Shown: one piece after another, positions 1 through 6,020 of the stretch
Numbering within the stretch: the first letter of the stretch is position 1
Layout of the letters: every line of letters starts with the position of its first letter
Assembly: GCA_003499925.1 (NCBI GenBank)
Contig: DNRQ01000026.1
Location: 1 to 11,337, forward strand
Direction: 5' to 3'
DNA from: Geobacter sp.
GTDB lineage: Bacteria; Desulfobacterota; Desulfuromonadia; Geobacterales; Geobacteraceae
DNA length: 11,337 nucleotides
Position numbers and translations under genes: made by a program
The notes under the pieces: generated by a model
Database searches by the model: none
What the model saw: the letters and a program-made list of their open reading frames with translations, nothing else
Told to the model about the DNA's origin: nothing

Positions 1-26
1 GAGTTTTAATTGTCGCTGATCACGGG

Positions 27-1658
27 GTGTACCTAACCTACAGATATATAGCAGGTAGATTGATAACCTTCGTACACATCTCTCTGCTTCTGGCTGTTTT
101 TGCAGGGACTGCCTACGGCGCGCCAGAGAATGTGGCAGACCTCCCTGTTGAAAAAGCCATCCCCGCTACCGACCAGGATTTGCAATTCCAGCGCCCGATT
201 GAACTACAGGCGAGCGATTCGCTTCTGGAATGGCGCAAAGCCGGGAATCAGGGGTACAGCCAACTGGCTCTGTTCGACCTTGACCCATCTCCTGAATTTG
301 GAGAGAGTTCAACGCCGGTTCTTTCCCGGGAAACAGGGGCAGGCAAGAGCTACCTCATTCCCGCTCTTGAAATTCCCGCATTCGTCATTCTCCTGAACGT
401 CTTCGATCGCCTCGCCTTTCCCAACAAGATGAAGGAGGGAAGGAAGGCGTACAGCACCAATCTGTCCACTACCTGGGATCACCTGCGCCGGCAAAACTGG
501 CATTTCGACAAGGACTCCTTCGAAGTCAACCAATTCGGACATCCCTATGAAGGGGCCACCATGTATGGCTTGGCCCGATCATCGGGATTGAATTTCTGGC
601 AGTCGTTCATCTATAGCCATGCCGGGAGTTTCCTCTGGGAAATGGCAGGGGAGACTTCACGGCCCTCCACCAATGATATAATCACCACGGGCAATGCGGG
701 AAGTTTGCTGGGTGAGGCGCTGTTCCGCATGGCAGGCCTGGTGCTGGAGGAGGGGGGTGACAAGCCGCGGGGCAGGCAGGAGTTTGCTGCAGCGCTGCTC
801 TCGCCACCGACCGCCTTCAACCGTTACGCCTTCGGCGACCGTTTCAAAGCCGCATTCCCGAGTCACAAGCCCGCTACACTCTGGCAGCTCATGGTCGGTG
901 CCAACGTCGATGTCCATTCTACCAACCTAAGTCCGGAAGCATCCAGTCACAATGCCAACGTCATTGCGGATTTCAGCATGTCATACGGGCTGCCCGGCAA
1001 GCCCGGCTATACCTACAGACGCCCCCTGGACTACTTCGATTTCCAATTGGCAATGCGAGCCAGGACCAGCAATCCGCTCGAAGCCGTCACCGTGCGCGGG
1101 CTGTTGATTGGTACCGATTACCACGCGGGCAGCGACTATCGCGGCATCTGGGGGCTTTACGGAAGCTACGACTACCTCTCGCCGCATCTGTACCGCGTAT
1201 CGAGTACCGCTGTTTCGCTGGGCACCACCGGGCAGTACCGGATAGCGCCAGGCATAGCTCTTCAGGGCTCCCTGCTTGGCGGTATCGGTTTCGGCGTTGC
1301 CGGTACCGAGACCGAAGAACCCGATGGCCGCATCTATCATTACGGGGCGACGCCACAGGGACTTGTCGCCATGAGACTGCTCTTCGGGGGCAGGATGATG
1401 CTGGACCTGACCGGGCGCGGGTACTATATCAGCGGCTCAAGTATGGACCAGGTGGTGTGGCGTGGTAATGCCGGCCTCACCTTTAGAGTCTCCGGCAACC
1501 ACGGCGTCGCCATTCGGTACATAGAGTCGCTAAGGGATACCAAAAACAATGCTCAGGCCACCAGGCATCTTTCAGAGGGGACCTTGAGCCTGGTCTACAC
1601 GTATCTCAGTGATAAAAAGCTCGGGGCCGTGGAGTGGCGCGAAGCCGCAGATCGTTGA
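27..1658 (+). CDS. Exported DUF3943 domain protein, probable outer-membrane beta-barrel
   Basis: The 543-residue product starts at a GTG. Residues 12-31 form a hydrophobic signal peptide with a likely cleavage after AYG (31/32). A TTG at 60 is an alternative start; neither has a convincing ribosome site and only 26 bases lie upstream. Residues about 160-240 carry the pattern I associate with DUF3943: HPYEGATMY (H172), ARSSGLNFWQS, the ETSRPSTND segment and GSLLGEALFRM. The C-terminal half (about 290-530) alternates short polar turns with amphipathic strands rich in Tyr, Gly and Leu, as in outer-membrane barrels, and ends in a SLVYTYL strand. The biochemical role of the family is unknown to me. 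A small lipoprotein gene begins 52 bases downstream on the same strand, so co-transcription is plausible. The gene identity is firm; the barrel is inference. Confidence 0.8.
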   Translation: MYLTYRYIAGRLITFVHISLLLAVFAGTAYGAPENVADLPVEKAIPATDQDLQFQRPIELQASDSLLEWRKAGNQGYSQLALFDLDPSPEFGESSTPVLSRETGAGKSYLIPALEIPAFVILLNVFDRLAFPNKMKEGRKAYSTNLSTTWDHLRRQNWHFDKDSFEVNQFGHPYEGATMYGLARSSGLNFWQSFIYSHAGSFLWEMAGETSRPSTNDIITTGNAGSLLGEALFRMAGLVLEEGGDKPRGRQEFAAALLSPPTAFNRYAFGDRFKAAFPSHKPATLWQLMVGANVDVHSTNLSPEASSHNANVIADFSMSYGLPGKPGYTYRRPLDYFDFQLAMRARTSNPLEAVTVRGLLIGTDYHAGSDYRGIWGLYGSYDYLSPHLYRVSSTAVSLGTTGQYRIAPGIALQGSLLGGIGFGVAGTETEEPDGRIYHYGATPQGLVAMRLLFGGRMMLDLTGRGYYISGSSMDQVVWRGNAGLTFRVSGNHGVAIRYIESLRDTKNNAQATRHLSEGTLSLVYTYLSDKKLGAVEWREAADR

Positions 1659-1700
1659 GCCTACGGGACTGTAGGTGCTGGTGATGCATCCAGATAATTG

Positions 1701-1706
1701 AGGAGG
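1701..1706 (+). promoter_or_regulatory. Strong ribosome binding site of the small lipoprotein gene
   Basis: AGGAGG lies four bases before the ATG at 1711. It is a near-perfect Shine-Dalgarno match, much stronger than those of the neighbours, and is the main reason to believe the 44-codon frame is translated. Confidence 0.75.
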
Positions 1707-1710
1707 TGCT

Positions 1711-1845
1711 ATGAAAAGAACCCGGCTGTCTCTGCTCTTTCTCACCGTTGTTTTGGCGTTCATGATGTTGAGCGGCTGTCGTTGGTGGCAGCCTCCTGCG
1801 CCACCGGGACTGCCACCTCCGCCGCCTATTCCGGTACCTGGCTGA
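1711..1845 (+). CDS. Tiny proline-rich lipoprotein (44 aa)
   Basis: The 44-codon frame opens with ATG behind a strong AGGAGG site. The N-terminus MKRTRLSLLF is positively charged, followed by a hydrophobic stretch to residue 21 and the lipobox LSGC (residues 20-23), so signal peptidase II should cleave before Cys23. The mature lipopeptide would be only 22 residues: C-R-W-W-Q followed by a Pro-rich tail (12 prolines, including a PPPPP run at 35-39). No aspartate follows the Cys, so by the usual rule it would go to the outer membrane. It sits 52 bases after the DUF3943 gene and may share its transcript. I know no function. Small proline-rich lipoproteins of this size are easily missed by gene callers, and a chance frame with both a lipobox and an ideal ribosome site is unlikely. 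Confidence 0.72.
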   Translation: MKRTRLSLLFLTVVLAFMMLSGCRWWQPPAPPGLPPPPPIPVPG

Positions 1846-1900
1846 TCCAGCTGCACAAACAAAGATGCGCACTCTTTGAGGTAAAACCTGGAAAATCTAG

Positions 1901-2056
1901 CTTTGATCCCGGGCATATTTCGGTGAAAGGGAAAAGTGGCCGGAAAAAGAAGGGGCGGATTTCCACCCACCAGACTCCATCCAGATTCACTGGCTTCAGG
2001 CCATCTGCCCGTCTGGATATGGCCAATTCGTCGACTGTCATACGAACCCACTACAT
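1901..2056 (-). pseudogene. Broken 5' copy of the adjacent acyltransferase-like gene
   Basis: Read on the minus strand from ATG 2056-2054, this stretch aligns without gaps to the start of the intact gene just upstream of it (start 3007). From the ATG at 2041, 35 of 47 residues are identical, including an unbroken block of 20 from LDGVWWVEIR through PLFPF. The intact gene begins M-Y-W-D-P-M-T; the copy begins M-stop-W-V-R-M-T, with TAG (2053-2051) in place of the Tyr codon. A GGAG ribosome-site core is still present before the dead ATG. Similarity fades below 1901; the frame stays open to 1826 but resembles nothing in the parent, and the remaining 250 or so residues are absent. The copy is in the same frame as the intact gene, 27 bases past its stop codon. 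I read it as the remnant of a tandem duplication. Confidence 0.8.
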
Positions 2057-2083
2057 TCGTATTCTCCGTTTAGCTAAATTGAC

Positions 2084-3007
2084 TCATCTCGGTCCCTGCA
2101 GACAGTCCTGATTAGACTCGTCCTCTTGGCTATTGCGAGGCAGGTTCAGAGTGTCAACATCTTCCTGCTGCGGTGGGGGAGCTATTATCTCCAAAAGCTT
2201 ATGATAGCTGGACTTCATAAATACTTTTACGACGGACAATGTTAACGGATTGATTTTATAACAAGCTGGCTTATTCAAAAGCTTACAGCCTCTTATCAGT
2301 TTAGATTGATCCAGTGATTTCACACCTGTCGGCAAACCTACAAAGAAGTAGCGTGCATCCGTGTGGACTGCGGCTTCCCTCAGCGTGTGGTATAGAAAGT
2401 CGGTCACCTTCAGGCTTAAGCTTAAATCGTTGGCAAATAAAGTATCCCCGATGATGACATCCTCTATACGGTAGGATGTTTCGACTGCACAAAGCTTATC
2501 TTTGTGGTATGCGCCCAGCTTTCGTATCTTTGGGTTTCTGAACAGGTTTCTTGCCCATTCCGAGAATACTTCACGGTTGACACGTTCATCTTTATATGAA
2601 TAATTGGTCCTTTTCTGAAAAGACATATATACATCGTAGGCAGTGGCAACGAACTCATCAGGGTCTGTCAGCGGCTTGGCGGTAAAATTTTCCAGGCCTT
2701 TCATTACGACCTTTCGTCGTTTGCGGCTTAAAGTTTCAAGGGAGTAGTTTTTTAGATCGTCGTAGACAAAGAAGTTCATGGTCGAATTGGCTGCTACTCC
2801 GTCAGGGACAACATGCAATAAACCGCCGACTAAAGCTTTTAAGGGGTATCTCTTCGAGTTGGGATCTATTTCAGCAAACGGGAACAGGGGACGGAAGAAG
2901 AACGGGCGGATTTCCACCCACCAAACTCCGTCAAGGTGCACCAGCTTTAATCCTTCTGCCTGTTGGCACATGGCGAACTCATCCATTGTCATAGGATCCC
3001 AATACAT
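2084..3007 (-). CDS. Tentative FemAB/BioF2-like GNAT-fold acyltransferase (307 aa)
   Basis: No family signature is certain. Residues about 75-275 resemble FemAB/BioF2-type acyltransferases (Acetyltransf_6): a basic SRKRRKVV helix, an AYDVYMSFQKR helix, then a KLGAYHKDKLCAVETSYR strand pair followed by a helix. The N-terminus has a Trp/Phe-rich hydrophobic motif (WWVEIRPFFFRPLFPF, about residues 29-44) but no signal peptide; the C-terminal 40 residues are Gln/Asp/Asn-rich and look disordered. The start at 3007 is chosen because GGAGGG lies four bases before it, a near-consensus promoter lies at 3072-3044, and the ribosome-site core and ATG recur in the downstream remnant. A longer reading frame opens at TTG 3094, but its start would precede that promoter. 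The gene is visibly AT-richer than its neighbours, which suggests acquisition by transfer. The coding call is firm and the function uncertain. Confidence 0.8.
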   Translation of the reverse strand: MYWDPMTMDEFAMCQQAEGLKLVHLDGVWWVEIRPFFFRPLFPFAEIDPNSKRYPLKALVGGLLHVVPDGVAANSTMNFFVYDDLKNYSLETLSRKRRKVVMKGLENFTAKPLTDPDEFVATAYDVYMSFQKRTNYSYKDERVNREVFSEWARNLFRNPKIRKLGAYHKDKLCAVETSYRIEDVIIGDTLFANDLSLSLKVTDFLYHTLREAAVHTDARYFFVGLPTGVKSLDQSKLIRGCKLLNKPACYKINPLTLSVVKVFMKSSYHKLLEIIAPPPQQEDVDTLNLPRNSQEDESNQDCLQGPR

Positions 3008-3011
3008 GCTA

Positions 3012-3017
3012 CCCTCC
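3012..3017 (-). promoter_or_regulatory. Ribosome binding site deciding the start at 3007
   Basis: On the minus strand GGAGGG lies four bases before the ATG at 3007-3005. The alternative TTG at 3094 has GAAGG directly abutting it with no spacing, which is a poor site. Confidence 0.65.
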
Positions 3018-3043
3018 ACATTAGGAAGCTGTAAGATCTGGGA

Positions 3044-3072
3044 ATTGTACCCGAGCCCAAGGGGGGTGTCCA
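3044..3072 (-). promoter_or_regulatory. Sigma70-type promoter of the acyltransferase-like gene
   Basis: Minus strand: -35 TGGACA (3072-3067; 5 of 6 match to TTGACA), a 17-base spacer, and -10 TACAAT (3049-3044; 5 of 6 match to TATAAT). Transcription would begin near 3037, giving a leader of about 30 bases with the ribosome site at 3017-3012. It lies inside the longer TTG-initiated frame, so it also argues for the shorter protein. Confidence 0.6.
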
Positions 3073-3167
3073 CGGTAATTGTGCGTGATGCCAACCTTCG
3101 GGCTTGAGCGCGTTTGTGCCGGACCTTCGGTCAGCCGCAAACCTTAGAAACAGGAGAGGACCAAGTT

Positions 3168-3971
3168 ATGAGATTTTTCAGAGCGATATTGATGCCCATC
3201 ATCATGGCCGTTTCCCTCATCTCCGGCTGTGCGACCAGCAACTCTGGCGTCGGCGGCTTCAACCTGATCTCGGTGGAGGAGGAGAAACAACTCGGCGACA
3301 AGTTCGTAGTCGAGGTCGAGAAACAGCATAAGGTCGTCAGCGACCCGGAGGTGCAAAGCTACATAAACCGCGTGGGATCGAGGCTGATGACCGGAGTGCA
3401 AAAGGTGGAGTTCCCCTATACCTTCAAGGTGGTCCAGGACAACAGCATCAACGCCTTCGCCGTTCCGGGCGGACACACCTATGTCAACACCGGACTGATC
3501 AAGGCTGCGGAGAGCGAGACTGAGCTTGCTGCGGTCATGGCCCACGAGATAAACCACGTCGTGGCGAGGCACTCGACCAGGCAGATGACCCAGCAGTACG
3601 GCTATGCACTGGTGGCAGGGCTGCTGCTGGGGAGCCAGGGTGACATCGCGAAGCTGGCTGCGGATCTGTTCGGCAAGGCGGGGAGCCTGTACTACAGTCG
3701 GGAAATGGAGAGTCAGGCAGATTTTCTCGGGGTGGAGACCATGTACAAGGCTGGTTACAATCCGCAGGGGATGGTGACCTTCTTTCGAAAGCTGGAAGCG
3801 GTGGGACAGAAGGATCCCGGGAAAATCGCCCAGTTCTTCTCAAGCCATCCGCAGACCGCGGATCGGATCCAAAACATTCAGCAGGAGATAGCGAAGTTCC
3901 CTGCGAAGTCCTTTGCGCCCGACTCGACAGGGGAATTCGAGAGGATAAAGGCAAAAGTTCAGAAACTGTGA
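3168..3971 (+). CDS. M48 family lipoprotein zinc metallopeptidase (LoiP/BepA/Oma1-like)
   Basis: The 267-residue product should be a membrane-anchored zinc endopeptidase that cleaves misfolded or abnormal envelope proteins. It begins with a lipoprotein signal, MRFFRAILMP through a hydrophobic run to the lipobox ISGC (Cys21). The catalytic HEINH motif is at residues 126-130 (two His zinc ligands and the general-base Glu), and the third ligand is Glu181 in ESQAD, the expected M48 second motif. The NAFAVPGG(H)TYV and LIKAAESETELAAVMAHE segments are typical of the family. The start at 3168 is preferred over the in-frame ATG at 3114 because it begins the signal peptide and GAGGA (3156-3160) precedes it at good spacing. 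The protein ends soon after the peptidase domain, with no TPR repeats, so it is closer to LoiP (YggG) or Oma1 than to full-length BepA. Its exact substrate is not evident. Confidence 0.92.
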   Translation: MRFFRAILMPIIMAVSLISGCATSNSGVGGFNLISVEEEKQLGDKFVVEVEKQHKVVSDPEVQSYINRVGSRLMTGVQKVEFPYTFKVVQDNSINAFAVPGGHTYVNTGLIKAAESETELAAVMAHEINHVVARHSTRQMTQQYGYALVAGLLLGSQGDIAKLAADLFGKAGSLYYSREMESQADFLGVETMYKAGYNPQGMVTFFRKLEAVGQKDPGKIAQFFSSHPQTADRIQNIQQEIAKFPAKSFAPDSTGEFERIKAKVQKL

Positions 3972-4072
3972 GGGACGGTGACTAAAAATGGTGCCGGCGG
4001 GGATGTGAAGTGCTATCTTTTGGACTTAATGGAGATGCATAATGCCCAACATTTTATGATATGGAGCGTCAA

Positions 4073-5530
4073 ATGTCTGAAGCAATTGATGGATTGAAAC
4101 CTGAGCTTTTCTGGCGTTGTTTCTCGGAAATCGCACGCATCCCGCGCCCTTCGGGGCATGAGGAGCGGATCGGGCGGTTCGTCCTGGACAGGGCAAATGA
4201 GCTTGGCCTTGTTGCAAGCCAGGACGCCTGCGGCAACATCGTGGTGAAGAAGCCTGCCTCGCCGGGACGGGAAGCTGCGCGCAGCATCTGCCTGCAGTCC
4301 CATCTCGACATGGTTTGCGAAAAGAACGCGGACAAGGTCCATGATTTCCTGAACGACCCGATAGAACTGGTCCGAAAGGGGGACGTGCTGACGGCGAACG
4401 GGACTACGCTCGGTGCGGACAACGGCGTCGGCGTGGCAACCGGTCTCGCTATCATGGAAGATCGATCCCTCGAACACGGCCCGCTGGAACTGCTCTTTAC
4501 CGTCGAGGAGGAAACAGGCCTGACGGGCGCCAAAAATCTAAGCCCGGCGCTCGTCGAGAGCAGGACGCTCTTAAACCTCGACTCCGAAGAGGAGGGGTCG
4601 CTGTACGTCGGGTGCGCCGGGGGAAAAGATACCCTGGGCAGATGGCAGGTCGCGAAGGAGGGCGCCCCGGCGGATGCTGCGGCTCTGCTGCTGACTGTGA
4701 AAGGTTTAAAGGGGGGGCATTCGGGACTGGAGATCGACAAGGGACTGGGGAACGCGATCAAGATGCTGAACCGCGCGGTACTGATGCTTGCAGAGATCGG
4801 TGCCCGACTCTCATCCGTCAACGGTGGAAACATGAGAAATGCAATTCCCCGTGAATGCTCGGCGCTCGTGTTTGTCCCGAAGCCGAAGTTGGACGAGGCA
4901 CAGTCGCTGGTCGCAAAGCTCAATTCCACTTTCCGTGCGGAGCTTTCGTCGATCGAGCCTGATCTCGTCTTGACCATGACGGAGCAGGACGGGTCTCAGG
5001 GTGCCATGGTCTTCGATAAAGGCCTTCAGGATCGGTTTTGCCTGACCGTCGCCGCACTCCCCAGCGGGGTTCAGCAGATGAGTGCGGATATCCCCGGCCT
5101 GGTAGAGACATCGACCAACGTCGCAGTTATCACCACAAGTGAGAACGAGATCGTGCTGATTACCAGCCAGCGCAGCTCTGTTGCGTCACGTCTGACGGAG
5201 GTGGTCCAGAGTGTAGAGGCAATTTTCCAGCTCGGCGGAGCGACAATCGAGGTTAGTGAGGGGTATCCGGGTTGGAAGCCTGATCTGGATTCTGACATTC
5301 TGAGGGTTGCCAGGAAAAGCTACCGGTCGCTGTACGGGAAGGATGTCGAGGTGAAAGCGATCCACGCCGGGCTGGAATGCGGCATTATCGGAGAGCGTGT
5401 CCCCGGAATGGACATGATTTCCTTCGGGCCTACTTTGGAGTGTGTTCATTCTCCGGATGAAAGGATCTACATAGACAGCGTCGGCAAGTATTGGGAGTTC
5501 CTGACGGCGATATTGAAAACCGCTGAATAG
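4073..5530 (+). CDS. pepD: Aminoacyl-histidine dipeptidase (cytosolic non-specific dipeptidase, M20C)
   Basis: The 485-residue product is a PepD-type dipeptidase, a cytosolic di-metal enzyme that splits dipeptides, including Xaa-His. Metal and catalytic residues are visible in order: H77 and D79 in QSHLDMV, bridging D116 in GADNGVG, the acidic cluster E145-E147 in VEEETGL, an Asp in NLDSEEEG, the lid-domain HSGLEI motif, and H459 in ECVHSPDE. The length equals that of E. coli PepD as I recall it. I chose ATG 4073 over ATG 4061: GGAG at 4063-4066 has a six-base spacing to it, and MSE... matches the usual family N-terminus. It follows the M48 gene on the same strand after about 100 bases; no clear promoter or terminator was seen in the gap, so read-through is possible. 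Downstream it converges with the small gene at 5557 with only 26 bases between. Confidence 0.95.
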   Translation: MSEAIDGLKPELFWRCFSEIARIPRPSGHEERIGRFVLDRANELGLVASQDACGNIVVKKPASPGREAARSICLQSHLDMVCEKNADKVHDFLNDPIELVRKGDVLTANGTTLGADNGVGVATGLAIMEDRSLEHGPLELLFTVEEETGLTGAKNLSPALVESRTLLNLDSEEEGSLYVGCAGGKDTLGRWQVAKEGAPADAAALLLTVKGLKGGHSGLEIDKGLGNAIKMLNRAVLMLAEIGARLSSVNGGNMRNAIPRECSALVFVPKPKLDEAQSLVAKLNSTFRAELSSIEPDLVLTMTEQDGSQGAMVFDKGLQDRFCLTVAALPSGVQQMSADIPGLVETSTNVAVITTSENEIVLITSQRSSVASRLTEVVQSVEAIFQLGGATIEVSEGYPGWKPDLDSDILRVARKSYRSLYGKDVEVKAIHAGLECGIIGERVPGMDMISFGPTLECVHSPDERIYIDSVGKYWEFLTAILKTAE

Positions 5531-5556
5531 GGGTTGAGATCCGGGTTTCGACTTTT

Positions 5557-5793
5557 TCACAGGTCGCAGAAGAACCGGAGTTCTCTGGGGAGGATGGCGT
5601 TGGTGCCGGTGATCATGACCCGCTGTCTCATTTCCCGGCACTTTCGCCCGAATTGGCATTCCAGGGAGATGTCATGGAGACCCGCGCCGCACTGGAAGAC
5701 GCGAAGGGTCTCGCCATTCTTGTTCTCACCCAGGTAGCTGCCGTCTATGAAAACCCTCCCCTTGCGCAGGCAGTAAACAGTAAAGAATTCCAT
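5557..5793 (-). CDS. Small PEGA-like domain protein (78 aa)
   Basis: The 78-residue frame opens with ATG (5793) behind GAGGGG at good spacing, so it is probably real. After MEFFTVYCL the sequence follows the layout of a PEGA domain: GRVFIDGSYLG (first strand and turn), a short variable loop, then FQCGAGLHDISLEC (the aGxH-v-l element), and a final strand pair ending LPRELRFFCDL. Usual PEGA domains are about 70 residues and sit on surface or signalling proteins; this one stands alone without a signal peptide or membrane segment. Four cysteines are present (residues 8, 35, 46, 53 region and one near the end), so reducing cytoplasm is the likely location. It lies downstream of the DUF4080 radical SAM gene on the same strand, separated by 227 bases with a repeat and a hairpin; a weak TTGCAG-N16-GATACT element (5869-5842) could be its own promoter. 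The domain call is tentative. Confidence 0.7.
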   Translation of the reverse strand: MEFFTVYCLRKGRVFIDGSYLGENKNGETLRVFQCGAGLHDISLECQFGRKCREMRQRVMITGTNAILPRELRFFCDL

Positions 5794-5915
5794 TAGTTTT
5801 CCCCTCTGCCATCTGCTTAAAGATTGGAAATGTCAAATGCTAGTATCGCCTGAGATTGCGGCACTGCAAGGGGAAAAGTTTGGAAGGGTCCGGATGGGGG
5901 ACGGGGATGGACGGC

Positions 5916-5978
5916 GTGGACTTTGTGTACTTTGTGGACTTTGTGGGCTTGGTGGGCTTGGTGGACTTGGTGGACGAT
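5916..5978. repeat. Seven-unit 9-bp tandem repeat (GTGGACTTT type)
   Basis: Seven consecutive 9-base units: GTGGACTTT, GTGTACTTT, GTGGACTTT, GTGGGCTTG, GTGGGCTTG, GTGGACTTG and GTGGACGAT. The period is exact and substitutions are clustered by position (units 1-3 end TTT, units 4-6 end TTG), showing stepwise local duplication. It lies between the DUF4080 gene and the PEGA-like gene. A frame on the minus strand reads through it as a Ser-Thr-Lys/Pro repeat but has no other support as a gene. Confidence 0.9.
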
Positions 5979-5996
5979 AGGCTCGCGGCAGCGATG

Positions 5997-6020
5997 CCGC
6001 TCGTATGAGTGTACGAGCGG
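5997..6020 (-). terminator. Perfect hairpin directly after the DUF4080 gene stop codon
   Basis: CCGCTCGTA (5997-6005) and TACGAGCGG (6012-6020) form a perfect 9-bp stem with a six-base loop. It abuts the TAA stop (6023-6021) of the minus-strand radical SAM gene with no gap. No T-run follows on the minus strand, so it is not a classic intrinsic terminator; it could protect the mRNA 3' end or be a small interspersed palindrome. Confidence 0.45.

Noticed and set aside
1860..1878. Small hairpin CAAAGA/TCTTTG after the lipoprotein gene
   Set aside because: Six-bp AT-rich stem with no T-run; too weak to call a terminator.
3008..3094. 29-residue N-terminal extension of the acyltransferase-like protein from TTG 3094
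   Set aside because: It would start upstream of the best promoter, has no properly spaced ribosome site, and is not conserved in the downstream copy, whereas the ATG at 3007 and its GGAG core are.
3972..4072. Promoter for pepD (TATGAT and CATAAT boxes near 4038-4060)
   Set aside because: Neither -10-like box has an acceptable -35 at 16-18 bases, so no call was made.
4069..4977. Long minus-strand frame (302 codons) opposite the dipeptidase gene
   Set aside because: It is fully antisense to pepD, has a low-complexity Ser/Arg-rich product and no ribosome site; it reflects GC-rich codon use on the other strand.
5531..5557. Possible terminator between pepD and the PEGA-like gene
   Set aside because: A T5 run is present at 5553-5557, but the only preceding stem is five pairs with a wobble; not supported.
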